The notes below the pieces were generated by a model. That model saw only the letters and a list, made by a program, of their open reading frames with translations. It was not told the origin of the DNA and ran no database searches. Positions 7,465 to 16,463 of a stretch of 18,515 nt of DNA are shown here, piece after piece (the stretch's first letter is position 1; the number at the start of each line of letters is the position of its first letter). Location of the stretch: assembly GCA_051960855.1 (NCBI GenBank), contig JBQCDV010000163.1:1-18515 (forward strand), written 5' to 3'. The stretch is from JBQCDV01 sp051960855. Lineage in GTDB: Bacteria; Actinomycetota; Actinomycetes; JAJZTN01. A program made the translations under genes and the position numbers.

Positions 7465-7470
7465 AAACTA
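7465..7470 (-). promoter_or_regulatory. -10 element for a leaderless ilvE transcript
   Basis: TAGTTT (TANNNT) is followed by 6 nt and then ATG at 7458. A weak -35 (GTGACC-like) lies about 20 nt upstream. It lies in the 51-bp leuB-ilvE gap. Confidence 0.5.
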
Positions 7471-7509
7471 CCCCTTCTGTCTCGCATGGTGGTCACTGCG
7501 CCGCCCGGG

Positions 7510-8556
7510 TCAGGCCACTCGCGCCGCGATGGCATCGCCGATCTCCGCCGTCGAGCGGGGGTGAGAGCCCGCCGAGGCGCGCTCGGCGAGGTCGGCGCCC
7601 ACGGCCTCCTCGATGGTCGTCGCCGCCTTGCCATGACCGAGGTGGTCGAGCAGCAGGGCCGCCGACAGGATCGCGGCCGTGGGATCGGCCTTGCCCTGCC
7701 CGGCGATGTCGGGGGCGCTGCCGTGGACCGGCTCGAACATCGAGGGGAAGGTGCCCGCGGGGTTGACGTTGCCACTCGCCGCCAGCCCGATGCCGCCGGT
7801 CACAGCCGCAGCTAGGTCGGTGATGATGTCGCCGAAGAGGTTGTCGGTGACGATCACGTCGAAGCGCGAGGGCTGCGTCACCAGGAAGATGGTGGCGGCG
7901 TCGACGTGCAGGTAGTCGACGGCGACGTCGTCGAACTCGGCGCCCACCTCCGCCACGACGCGTGCCCAGAGCGAGCCCGCGTGCACCAGCACGTTGGTCT
8001 TGTGCACCAGCGTCAGCCGACGACTGCGGGCACGCGCGCGCTCGAAGGCGTAGCGGACAACCCGCTCCACGCCGTAGGCAGTGTTGACGCTCACCTCGGT
8101 GGCGACCTCTGCCGGTGTCCCCGTCCGCAGTGCTCCCCCGTTGCCGGTGTAGGGGCCCTCCGTGCCCTCCCGCACGACGACGAAGTCAACGTCGCCGGGA
8201 GCGGCCAGCGGCGAGGAGGTCGCCGGCCACAGCTTCGACGGACGCAGATTGACGTAGTGGTCGAAAGCGAAGCGCAGCTTGAGCAGCAGGCCGCGCTCGA
8301 GGACGCCACTGGGCACGCTCGGGTCGCCGACGGCGCCGAGCAGGATGGCGTCGTGGTCGCGCAGCTCGGCCATGACCGAGTCGGGCAGCAGCTCGCCGGT
8401 CTCGTGCCACCGCCTGGCGCCCAGGTCGTAGTCGGTGGTGCTCACCTGCAGGTCATGCGCGGGAGCGAGGGCGCGCAGGACTTTGAGCGCCTCAGCTGTG
8501 ACCTCGGGGCCGATGCCATCGCCACCGATGACGGCGAGGTTGAGGGATGCGGGCAT
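7510..8556 (-). CDS. leuB: 3-isopropylmalate dehydrogenase
   Basis: A 348-residue NAD-dependent decarboxylating dehydrogenase that turns 3-isopropylmalate into 2-oxoisocaproate in leucine synthesis, and may also act on 3-methylmalate from the citramalate route. AVIGGDGIGPEV (residues 8-19) is the N-terminal signature. DNLFGDIITDLAAAVTGGIG carries the metal-binding aspartates, and PVHGSAPDIAGQGKADP forms the NAD-binding loop. The length is normal for the actinobacterial type. Start ATG 8556 is preceded by GAAAGG. It lies 39 nt after the S33 peptidase gene and is probably the last or penultimate gene of the ilvB operon. Confidence 0.95.
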   Translation of the reverse strand: MPASLNLAVIGGDGIGPEVTAEALKVLRALAPAHDLQVSTTDYDLGARRWHETGELLPDSVMAELRDHDAILLGAVGDPSVPSGVLERGLLLKLRFAFDHYVNLRPSKLWPATSSPLAAPGDVDFVVVREGTEGPYTGNGGALRTGTPAEVATEVSVNTAYGVERVVRYAFERARARSRRLTLVHKTNVLVHAGSLWARVVAEVGAEFDDVAVDYLHVDAATIFLVTQPSRFDVIVTDNLFGDIITDLAAAVTGGIGLAASGNVNPAGTFPSMFEPVHGSAPDIAGQGKADPTAAILSAALLLDHLGHGKAATTIEEAVGADLAERASAGSHPRSTAEIGDAIAARVA

Positions 8557-8595
8557 GAGCTGCCTTTCGTGCCGGAGGAAAGCGGGAGGGACGGT

Positions 8596-9569
8596 TCAGT
8601 CGTGCCGGGCGAGCCAGTCGGCGACGACGCGGTTGTAGGCCGCGCGCTCCTCCCACATGGACAGGTGCGAGGACTGCTCGAGAATCACTTGCTCGACCTC
8701 GTTGCCGGCTGCGCGGATGCCCGCCACGAGCGGCTCCTGCAGGGCCGGGGTGGCCTCGTCGTAACGGCCGCTCACGACGAGGGTCGGCACCTGCACGAGG
8801 GGCAGGCGATCGCGACCGGTCCAGTCGCGGATCGAGCCGATGACGTGGAACTCCGAGGGACCGTTCATCGTGTGGTAGACGGTCGGGTCCTCGTCGATCT
8901 TGGCCAGGCCCTGCACCACCCCCTCGGGCCACGGGTCCAGCCGGCACAGGTGACGCCGGTAGAAGACCTCGACGGCTGCGGCGTACTCGGGATCGTCGGT
9001 CGTGCCGGCGTCCTCGTGGCGGCGCAGGGTGTCGTCGACGCCGGGGGGCAGCTCCCGACGCAGCTTGTTCGCCTCCGCCACGAAGTCGGGGAAGGACGTC
9101 GCCGTGTTCGATAGCACGAGGGAGCGCAGGCCCTCGGGCCGGGTGAAGGCATGCTCCTGGGCAAGGAACCCACCCCAGGACTGGCCGAGCACGTGGTAGC
9201 GGCGCGTCAGCCCGAGGTGGCGGAGCAGGTTGTCCAGTTCGCGTACGAAGAGCTCGACGGTCCAGAAGTCGGCGCCGCGGTCGGGATGGTGCGTGCTGTT
9301 GCCGTTACCGAGCTGGTCGTAGAAGACAACGGTGCGGCCGGTCTCGGCGAGGTCGGCGATCGGCAGCAGGTAGTCATGCGTCGCGCCGGGGCCGCCGTGC
9401 AGGACGACCAGGGGCGCCAGCTCTGACTGCGGATTGCCGTCCCCATAGACGGCGTAGAAGGTGCGGTCGCCCTCGAAGTCGGCGTACCCCGCGCGGTCCG
9501 GGGCCCGAACGGCGAAGCGCGCCGCCTCGCCGTTCGTGCCCTCGCGTCCTGCGTCGGACTGCTGCTCGC

Positions 9570-9573
<4 letters not shown>
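8596..9573 (-). CDS. Alpha/beta hydrolase, proline iminopeptidase-like (peptidase S33)
   Basis: A 325-residue alpha/beta hydrolase. HGGPG (residues 59-63) is the oxyanion-hole motif typical of proline iminopeptidases, GQSWGG (130-135) carries the nucleophile Ser132, and Asp272 (SGRYDEA) and His303 (SSHLSMW) complete the triad. Family members remove N-terminal proline or other residues from small peptides; some act on amides or esters, so the substrate is open. No signal peptide is present. Its ATG overlaps the ilvC stop (ATGA, 4 nt) and leuB follows 39 nt later, so it is co-transcribed with branched-chain amino acid genes, in the slot where serA is found in many actinobacterial ilvBNC-leuB operons. 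Confidence 0.85.
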
Positions 9574-10595
<1,022 letters not shown>

Positions 10596-10635
10596 GGTCG
10601 GTCGTTCTCCTCGAATCGGAACTGCAGATGGGTGG

Positions 10636-10677
10636 AAAAAACGAGTGCTACTTATGGTCGGCACGACGAGAAGTAGC
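10636..10677 (-). promoter_or_regulatory. Hairpin with T6 tract between ilvN and ilvC
   Basis: GCTACTT pairs with AAGTAGC, with GTCG/CGAC inside, followed 5 nt later by TTTTTT on the minus strand. It lies wholly in the 90-bp ilvN-ilvC gap. It may be a weak terminator, an RNA-processing site, or a stabiliser that sets the ilvBN to ilvC ratio. The distance from stem to T-tract is longer than in a standard terminator, so the role is uncertain. Confidence 0.4.
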
Positions 10678-10685
10678 GAGGCCGA

Positions 10686-11201
10686 TCAGGCGCTGGCTCG
10701 CAACGCGCGGTCGGAGATGGACCGGGGACCGCGCCCCAGCGCCACCATGCCGGACTGCACCAGCTCCCGGACACCGAAGGGCTCGAGAACTCGGAGCAAA
10801 GCTTCTAGCTTCTCGGCGTTGCCCGTGGCCTCGATCGTGACAGCGTCCGGCGCCACGTCGACGACCTTGGCGCGGAAGAGCTGCACGGTCTCGAGGACGT
10901 GCGACCGGGTCTCGAGGTCAGCGCGCACCTTCACCAGCAGCAGCTCGCGCTGCACGGCTGCGTGCGGCTCCAGCTCGACAACCTTGAGGACCTCCACCAG
11001 CTTGTTGAGCTGCTTGGTGACCTGCTCCAGCGGCAGGTCCTCGACGTTGACGACGATCGTCATGCGCGAGACATCCGGCAGCTCGGTGGGACCGACAGCG
11101 AGGCTGTCGATGTTGAAGCCGCGCCGGGAGAAGAGAGCCGCGATCCGAGCGAGCACGCCGGGCTTGTTCTCGACGAGGACTGACAGGGTGTGCTTGCTCA
11201 T
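10686..11201 (-). CDS. ilvN: Acetolactate synthase small (regulatory) subunit
   Basis: A 171-residue regulatory partner of IlvB. The N-terminal ACT domain begins HTLSVLVENKPGVLARIAALFSRRGFNIDSLAVGPTE (about residues 4-39), which binds the feedback inhibitor valine in this family. The second half is the standard small-subunit C-terminal domain. The length is that of the bacterial long form. Its ATG overlaps the ilvB TGA (ATGA), so the two subunits are translationally coupled, as expected for a complex. Confidence 0.96.
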   Translation of the reverse strand: MSKHTLSVLVENKPGVLARIAALFSRRGFNIDSLAVGPTELPDVSRMTIVVNVEDLPLEQVTKQLNKLVEVLKVVELEPHAAVQRELLLVKVRADLETRSHVLETVQLFRAKVVDVAPDAVTIEATGNAEKLEALLRVLEPFGVRELVQSGMVALGRGPRSISDRALRASA

Positions 11202-12955
11202 TCCTCATCGCTCCAGTCCGGGCGCACGTCGCGTGCCGCCATGATCTCGTCGTTGCTGGTGCCAGCCGCGACCATGGGCCACACCATCGCGTCCTCGTGC
11301 ACGACGAAGTCGACCACGACAGGCACATCGTCGATGGACATCGCCTTCTCGATCGTCGCGTCAATCTGCTCTGGCGTCTCGCAGCGCAGCCCCACGCAGC
11401 CGTAGGCCTCGGCGAGCTTGACGAAGTCAGGGATCCGGCGCGACTGCAGCGCGGTGTTGGAGTAGCGCTCACCGTAGAAGAGCGTCTGCCACTGCCGCAC
11501 CATCCCCAGGTTGCCGTTGTTGATGATCGCGACCTTGATCGGGATGTCGTTGACCGTGCAGGTCGCCAGCTCCTGGTTGGTCATCTGGAAGCAGCCGTCG
11601 CCGTCGACTGCCCACACCGTGGCGTCCGGCCGGCCGACCTTGGCCCCCATGGCGGCCGGCACGGCGAAGCCCATCGTGCCGAGCCCGCCGCTGTTGAGCC
11701 AGGTGCCCGGCTGCTCGTAGGAGATGAACTGCGCCGCCCACATCTGGTGCTGCCCGACGCCGCTCGCGAAGATGGTTTCCGGGCCGCAGATGGCACCGAG
11801 CCGCTCGATAACGTGCTGAGGCGCCACCTCGCCTGCCGGGGGCTCGGCGTACCCGAGGGGGTAGGTCTTCCGCCAGCTGTCGAGCTGGCGCCACCATCCG
11901 GTCAGGTCGGCGTGGCGCCCCGCCGCGTGCTCGGCCTCTACCGCGGCAATGAGGTCGATGATGACCTCGCGCGCATCGCCGACAATGGGGACGTCCGCCT
12001 TGCGGTTCTTCGAGATCTCGGCCGGGTCGATGTCGGCGTGCACGATGGTGGCGCCGGGCGCGAACGTCGACAGCTTGCCGGTGACGCGGTCGTCGAAGCG
12101 TGCCCCGAGGGACACGATGAGGTCCGCCTTCTGCAGAGCGGTGACCGCAGCGACGGTCCCGTGCATGCCCGGCATGCCGAGGTGCTGACGGTGGCTGTCC
12201 GGAAACGCACCGCGCGCCATCAGAGTCGTCGTCACCGCCGCTCCGGTGAGCTCGGCCAAAGCCCGCAGCTCGCGCGAGGCGCCGGCGCGGATGACACCTC
12301 CGCCCACGAGGAGCACCGGTCGCTGGGCCTCGACGAGCAGCCGGGCGGCCTCGCGCACCTGCTTGCCGTGCGGCTTGGTCACGGGGTGGTAGCCGGGTAG
12401 CTGCAGCTCGACCGGCCACTGGAAGTGGGTACGGCTCTGGAGCGCATCCTTCGCGATGTCCACCAGAACCGGCCCGGGCCTACCGGTCGAAGCCAGGTGG
12501 AAGGCCTCGGCGATGACACGAGGGATCTCCGCCGGGTCGGTGACCAGGTAGTTGTGCTTCGTGATCGGCATCGTGATGCCGCGGATGTCCGCCTCCTGGA
12601 AGGCGTCCGTCCCGATCGAGGCACTCGCCACCTGCCCGGTGATCGCGACCAGGGGGACGCTGTCCATGTGCGCGTCGGCGATGGGCGTGACCAAGTTGGT
12701 CGCCCCGGGACCGCTTGTCGCCATGCAGACGCCGGGTCTGCCCGTGGCCACTGCGTAACCCTGAGCGGCGTGACCCGCGCCCTGCTCGTGCCGCACCAGG
12801 ATGTGACGCAGCGAGGAGTCGAACAGGGGGTCGTAGGCCGGCAGGATGGCGCCCCCGGGAATGCCGAAGACGACATCGGCGCCTACGGACTCGAGCGACG
12901 CGACGAGGCTCTCGGCGCCTGTCATGGGTCCGTGGGGAGTGGCTCTGTCGCTCAT
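11198..12955 (-). CDS. ilvB: Acetolactate synthase large (catalytic) subunit
   Basis: A 585-residue ThDP enzyme that joins two pyruvates, or pyruvate and 2-oxobutyrate, in the first common step of valine/leucine and isoleucine synthesis. Catalytic Glu57 lies in RHEQGAGHAA, the FAD/central domain contains SLGARFDDRVTGK, and the ThDP-Mg motif runs from GDG (452-454) to NN (479-480). ATG 12955 is chosen because GGAGG lies 4-5 nt upstream; a longer frame would begin inside the attenuator T-tract. It is the first structural gene behind a Leu/Val leader peptide and terminator, and overlaps ilvN by 4 nt. Confidence 0.97.
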   Translation of the reverse strand: MSDRATPHGPMTGAESLVASLESVGADVVFGIPGGAILPAYDPLFDSSLRHILVRHEQGAGHAAQGYAVATGRPGVCMATSGPGATNLVTPIADAHMDSVPLVAITGQVASASIGTDAFQEADIRGITMPITKHNYLVTDPAEIPRVIAEAFHLASTGRPGPVLVDIAKDALQSRTHFQWPVELQLPGYHPVTKPHGKQVREAARLLVEAQRPVLLVGGGVIRAGASRELRALAELTGAAVTTTLMARGAFPDSHRQHLGMPGMHGTVAAVTALQKADLIVSLGARFDDRVTGKLSTFAPGATIVHADIDPAEISKNRKADVPIVGDAREVIIDLIAAVEAEHAAGRHADLTGWWRQLDSWRKTYPLGYAEPPAGEVAPQHVIERLGAICGPETIFASGVGQHQMWAAQFISYEQPGTWLNSGGLGTMGFAVPAAMGAKVGRPDATVWAVDGDGCFQMTNQELATCTVNDIPIKVAIINNGNLGMVRQWQTLFYGERYSNTALQSRRIPDFVKLAEAYGCVGLRCETPEQIDATIEKAMSIDDVPVVVDFVVHEDAMVWPMVAAGTSNDEIMAARDVRPDWSDEE

Positions 12956-13007
12956 CGGTCCTCCGGCCGTCGGGTCGATCCTGCTGGCGGGCAATCCTGT
13001 GTCGGGC

Positions 13008-13047
13008 AACAAAAAACCCCTCGGCCCACGAAGGGCGAACGAGGGGT
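13008..13047 (-). terminator. Attenuator terminator in the ilvB leader
   Basis: An 8-bp outer stem ACCCCTCG/CGAGGGGT (13040-13047 with 13016-13023) and an inner GCCC/GGGC stem, followed by a T-tract interrupted by one G. It lies 53 nt before the ilvB start, so it controls entry into the operon. The 3' half contains CGTGGGC, which can pair instead with GTCCACG upstream (one G-U), giving a mutually exclusive antiterminator. Confidence 0.85.
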
Positions 13048-13048
13048 A

Positions 13049-13080
13049 GCGCGTGGACTGAGGTCGTCAGTCACACGCGC
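13049..13080 (-). promoter_or_regulatory. ilvB leader hairpin spanning the leader-peptide stop
   Basis: GCGCGTG pairs with CACGCGC (7 bp) and GACTGA with TCAGTC (6 bp), one bulged base between them, loop CGACC. The 5' arm is the last two sense codons and the stop of the leader peptide. This is the 1:2 hairpin of a classical attenuator. Confidence 0.8.
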
Positions 13081-13109
13081 AGGAGAAGTACGAGCCCGGT
13101 CGGCTGCAT
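13071..13109 (-). CDS. ilvB leader peptide MQPTGLVLLLRV
   Basis: A 12-codon frame with the run Leu-Val-Leu-Leu-Leu-Arg-Val, ending TGA. There is no clear Shine-Dalgarno, so it may be leaderless or weakly translated. Stalling at the Leu/Val codons when these amino acids are scarce would cover the 5' arm of the following hairpin and free GTCCACG to form the antiterminator. Leader-peptide attenuation of ilvB is established in actinobacteria; the peptide and RNA folds here are read directly. Confidence 0.85.
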   Translation of the reverse strand: MQPTGLVLLLRV

Positions 13110-13171
13110 GAGGCAACGGTGCCCGACCCCGACCCGACCCGTCAAGCAGTCGGGCCCCGTTGCCCACATCG

Positions 13172-13187
13172 TGAGACATCCGTCTCA
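13172..13187. promoter_or_regulatory. Inverted repeat TGAGAC-N4-GTCTCA, candidate operator of ilvB
   Basis: A perfect 6-bp inverted repeat with 4-nt spacer, overlapping the ilvD stop codon and lying 63-78 nt upstream of the ilvB leader ATG. A TTGACG hexamer (13145-13140, minus strand) lies downstream. The position suits a regulator of the ilvB promoter; IclR-type LtbR/NdgR proteins control leu and ilv genes in actinobacteria, but I cannot match their site from memory. Confidence 0.45.
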
Positions 13188-14879
13188 GCCGCAGACCGCA
13201 CCCTTGGCCGCGGACTGGACGAGCTTGGAGTACTTGGCGAGCACCCCGCGGGTGTAGCGCGGAGGAAGCGGCTCCCAGCCCTCTCGTCGCGACGCAAGCT
13301 CGGCATCGTCGACGAGCAGGTCGAGCGTCTGTGAGGCAACGTCGAGCCGGATGCGGTCACCGTCCCGCACGAAGGCGATCGGCCCGCCGTCCACTGCCTC
13401 CGGCGCCACGTGTCCGACGCACAGTCCAGTCGTCCCGCCCGAGAAGCGCCCGTCGGTCAGCAGCAACACATCCTTGCCCAGCCCGGCCCCCTTGATGGCA
13501 CCGGTGATCGCGAGCATCTCGCGCATGCCGGGGCCACCCTTGGGGCCCTCGTAGCGGATGACGACGACGTCGCCGGCCTGGATCGTGCCGTCCTCGAGTG
13601 CGTCCATGGCGGCCCGCTCACGGTCGAAAACGCGCGCCGTGCCCTCGAAGACCTCGGTGTCGAAGCCCGCGCTCTTGACGACGGCTCCCTCGGGCGCGAG
13701 GGACCCATGCAGGATGGTGATGCCGCCCGATCGGTGGATCGGCTCGGTCATCGCCCGCAGGACCTTGCCGTCGACGTCCGGCGGTGAGAGCGTCTCGAGG
13801 TTCTCCGCCATCGTCTTGCCCGTCACGGTCGGAACGTCGCCGTGCAGCAGCCCGGCGTCGAGCAGGGCGCGCAGGATGACGGGCACGCCGCCGACCCGGT
13901 CGACATCGGTCATCACGAAGCGGCCGAACGGCTTCACGTCGGCCAGGTGCGGCACCTTGGCCCCGACCCGCCGGAAGTCATCGAGCGAGAGGTCGACGTC
14001 GGCCTCGTGAGCGATGGCCAGCAGGTGCAGGACGGCGTTCGTCGACCCACCGAAGGCCATGAGGACGGCGATGGCGTTCTCGAAAGCCTCTCGGGTCAGG
14101 ATGTCGCGCGTGGTGATGCCCAGCCGCAGCAGGTTGACGACGGCTTCACCGGAACGCCGCGCGAAGCCGTCTCGCCGGCGGTCGGTCGCCGGCGGTGCGG
14201 CACTACCCGGCAGCGAGAGGCCGAGGGCCTCTCCGATCGAGGCCATCGTGTTGGCCGTGTACATGCCGCCACAGGCGCCCTCCCCCGGGCAGATGGCGCG
14301 CTCGATCGCGTCGACGTCCTCGCGTGGGATCAGGCCGCGAGCGCAGGCGCCGACCGCCTCGAACGCGTCGATGATGGTGACCTCGCGCTCCGTGCCGTCG
14401 GAGAGCTTGGCGCGCCCTGGCAGGATCGAGCCGGCGTAGAGGAACACGCTCGCGAGGTTGAGCCGCGCGGCCGCCATCATCATCCCCGGGAGCGACTTGT
14501 CGCAGCCGGCCAGCAGCACCGAGCCGTCAAGTCGCTCCGCCTGCATGACGGTCTCGACGGAGTCGGCGATGACCTCACGTGACACGAGGCTGAAGTGCAT
14601 GCCCTCGTGCCCCATCGAGATGCCGTCGGAGACCGAGATCGTGCCGAACTCGAGGGGATAGCCACCCGCCGCGTGGACGCCGTCCTTTGCGGCCTTCGCG
14701 AGGCGGTCGAGGGACAGGTTGCACGGCGTCACCTCGTTCCACGAACTGGCGACGCCGATTTGCGGTTTGTCCCAGTCATCGTCTGTCATACCGACGGCGC
14801 GCAGCATGCCGCGCGCTGCGGCTCGCTCGAGTCCGTCGGTGACGTCGCGGCTGCGGGGTTTCAGGTCAGGATTCGGCAC
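13185..14879 (-). CDS. ilvD: Dihydroxy-acid dehydratase
   Basis: A 564-residue Fe-S enzyme that dehydrates dihydroxyisovalerate and dihydroxymethylvalerate to the 2-oxo acids of valine and isoleucine. The cluster cysteines are Cys53 (VTPCN), Cys126 (GCDKSLPGMM) and Cys203 (GACGGMYTANTMA); Lys128 is the usual carbamylated metal ligand. With all three cysteines it fits the [2Fe-2S] type known in actinobacteria. GTG 14879 is supported by TAGACT ending 6 nt upstream, so the mRNA is probably leaderless. It lies directly upstream of the ilvB leader on the same strand and has no terminator of its own before it. Confidence 0.96.
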   Translation of the reverse strand: MPNPDLKPRSRDVTDGLERAAARGMLRAVGMTDDDWDKPQIGVASSWNEVTPCNLSLDRLAKAAKDGVHAAGGYPLEFGTISVSDGISMGHEGMHFSLVSREVIADSVETVMQAERLDGSVLLAGCDKSLPGMMMAAARLNLASVFLYAGSILPGRAKLSDGTEREVTIIDAFEAVGACARGLIPREDVDAIERAICPGEGACGGMYTANTMASIGEALGLSLPGSAAPPATDRRRDGFARRSGEAVVNLLRLGITTRDILTREAFENAIAVLMAFGGSTNAVLHLLAIAHEADVDLSLDDFRRVGAKVPHLADVKPFGRFVMTDVDRVGGVPVILRALLDAGLLHGDVPTVTGKTMAENLETLSPPDVDGKVLRAMTEPIHRSGGITILHGSLAPEGAVVKSAGFDTEVFEGTARVFDRERAAMDALEDGTIQAGDVVVIRYEGPKGGPGMREMLAITGAIKGAGLGKDVLLLTDGRFSGGTTGLCVGHVAPEAVDGGPIAFVRDGDRIRLDVASQTLDLLVDDAELASRREGWEPLPPRYTRGVLAKYSKLVQSAAKGAVCG

Positions 14880-14885
14880 AGCCGG

Positions 14886-14891
14886 AGTCTA
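14886..14891 (-). promoter_or_regulatory. -10 element for a leaderless ilvD transcript
   Basis: TAGACT (TANNNT) is followed by CCGGCT and then the GTG at 14879, which would be the +1 position. No convincing -35 is seen. Confidence 0.55.
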
Positions 14892-14952
14892 AGCCGGGGT
14901 CCACGTGCCGGACGCTGGGTCTCGCCATCCGATCACCCTGGCATCCCCCCAC

Positions 14953-16392
14953 CTAGGCAGCGTGGAGTCGGCGAAGAGCAGCGGCGATGGCCTCGGCGCC
15001 ATCCTCTGCATCGTCGAGGTCCACGGGCACACCCACGACCACGTCCGCAAACCCAGCATCGGGCACGGGACGAAACCACTCTGGCATCGCTTCGTCCCGC
15101 GCAGGAGGCGGCAAGGTTGGGGCGACGGAGGGGTAGCGGTGACCAGTCGGAGTCACGATGTCCACGACGTGCCTGCCCTGCTCCGATCTCGGCCGGCCCC
15201 TCGGTGAAGACTCCGTCATCAGGTCGGCTGACCACCCGGGTGCCTGCCGTGCGTAGTTGCACCGCTCGCACAGGCCCTGCAGGTTGACCTCCTCCGTGGC
15301 GCCGCCGGTGTCCCATGGCTTCAGATGATCGACGTGGCGGACCGGCGCACCACACCACGGGGTGCGGCACAGCTGGTCCCGCAGCTGGATGAGCTCCGCG
15401 AGGCCGGCCGGGGCCAGGCGCGCTTTGGAGGCGAGCCCGACGAGACCCCCATGAGGGCCGGCATAGAGCTGACGCACGAACACGCGCGCCTGCTCATCCC
15501 GGCACACCCGCTCCACGAGCCGGCGGACCCAGGGGGCGGGCACGGGACCGATCTGCTCCACCGACGCCGGCTCGTGTCCACCCGCGAGGAGAGCTGCATC
15601 CGAGATCACGACCTGCAGATCCACGTCCACCGGCCGCTCGAGCGGGTCCCGCCCAGTCACCCGCTGCACCAGCGTGTCCGCCATCAGCTGCCCGCGGCTG
15701 CGCGGCTGACCGCCGGGGGCCGACCGCGCCGTGTCGGCCGCCAGCTTCAGCGCGGCGTAGACGGCGACACCATCGGCGACCGGAAGCAGGGCGCTGACCC
15801 AGGTCATCGCGTCGGGCGCGGGCCGGATCGTCACGCACCGCTCGCCCTCCGCCTTGGCGGCCCGCGCTACCACCGAAGCCGCATCCTGCTGAAGCGCCAG
15901 CTTCTTCGCTGCCGCAGCCAACGCCCGGTCGCTCAATCCGGCGGCGACGGGGTCCTCCCCCGAGCAGAGGGCAACGTCGACCGCCTGCCGATCCGCAAGC
16001 TCCAGGCACGCCGTCTCCCGCGCGAGAATCGTCGCCCGCCACTCGGAGAGCTGCCCGGAGGTCATCAGGGCGAGCGTGTGCGGCATCTCGGTCGTCAGCA
16101 CCTTGGCCAAGCCCAGCAGGCGTGCTCCGGTGTGGGGCGACACGCGGCGGGCGAGCGCTACCTCCGCGGCCACTCCCTCGCCCCGTCGCACCTTCGCCCC
16201 TGCCGCAGCCTGCTGCCGCCGGCGAGAAGCGTCCAGGTCCGCGGCATCCCGCGCCTGAGCTGCGGCCGCCGCCGCCGTGAGGTCCTCCAGCAACCGCAGC
16301 CGCGACACCCGCTCCTCGTCGGACACCTCGCGCGACAGCGTCGCAAGCCGCTCGACCCACTGGGTCAGCTCCTCGCATGCCGATTCGAACAT
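14953..16392 (-). CDS. DUF222 / HNH endonuclease (13E12-type)
   Basis: A 479-residue protein with an N-terminal helical DUF222 region (about residues 5-300, rich in Ala, Arg and Glu) and a C-terminal HNH nuclease domain (342-382). Cys342, Cys347, Asp355-His356, Asn370 and the pair Cys375-x2-Cys378 give the zinc ligands and catalytic core. This is the multi-copy family called 13E12 repeats in Mycobacterium tuberculosis, whose role is unknown. ATG 16392 is chosen because TAGAAT ends 7 nt before it and a LexA box covers both, implying a leaderless, damage-induced message. The tail after residue 390 is disordered. It separates the ilv block from the ubiquitin-like pair. Confidence 0.9.
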   Translation of the reverse strand: MFESACEELTQWVERLATLSREVSDEERVSRLRLLEDLTAAAAAAQARDAADLDASRRRQQAAAGAKVRRGEGVAAEVALARRVSPHTGARLLGLAKVLTTEMPHTLALMTSGQLSEWRATILARETACLELADRQAVDVALCSGEDPVAAGLSDRALAAAAKKLALQQDAASVVARAAKAEGERCVTIRPAPDAMTWVSALLPVADGVAVYAALKLAADTARSAPGGQPRSRGQLMADTLVQRVTGRDPLERPVDVDLQVVISDAALLAGGHEPASVEQIGPVPAPWVRRLVERVCRDEQARVFVRQLYAGPHGGLVGLASKARLAPAGLAELIQLRDQLCRTPWCGAPVRHVDHLKPWDTGGATEEVNLQGLCERCNYARQAPGWSADLMTESSPRGRPRSEQGRHVVDIVTPTGHRYPSVAPTLPPPARDEAMPEWFRPVPDAGFADVVVGVPVDLDDAEDGAEAIAAALRRLHAA

Positions 16393-16400
16393 GTGTTCGA
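16385..16400. promoter_or_regulatory. LexA (SOS) box over the HNH start codon
   Basis: TCGAACATGTGTTCGA matches the actinobacterial LexA consensus TCGAAC-N4-GTTCGA in all 12 fixed positions. It covers the start codon and touches the -10 hexamer, so bound LexA would block initiation. SOS control of some 13E12-family genes has been described in M. tuberculosis. Confidence 0.85.
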
Positions 16401-16428
16401 TTCTACGCTTCGAGCGGGCGACCTGCAA
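16400..16428 (-). promoter_or_regulatory. Promoter of the DUF222/HNH gene
   Basis: On the minus strand TTGCAG (16428-16423), a 17-nt spacer and TAGAAT (16405-16400) form a good housekeeping-type promoter. Seven bases separate the -10 from the ATG, so transcription should start at or next to the A. Confidence 0.75.
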
Positions 16429-16463
16429 TGGTCAAACCGGGGCTGGGGAAGAGTCTGTGACAG

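Noticed and set aside
12956..13012. Upstream extension of IlvB
   Set aside because: It would begin in the attenuator T-tract and lacks an SD, while ATG 12955 has GGAGG at good distance.
13008..13109. T-box riboswitch before ilvB
   Set aside because: No T-box consensus or specifier-loop structure is present; a short Leu/Val ORF with overlapping hairpins explains the region better.
14953..16392. HNH gene as part of a mobile intron or insertion sequence
   Set aside because: No terminal inverted repeats, target duplications or intron structure are seen around it; it has its own SOS-type promoter as other family members do.
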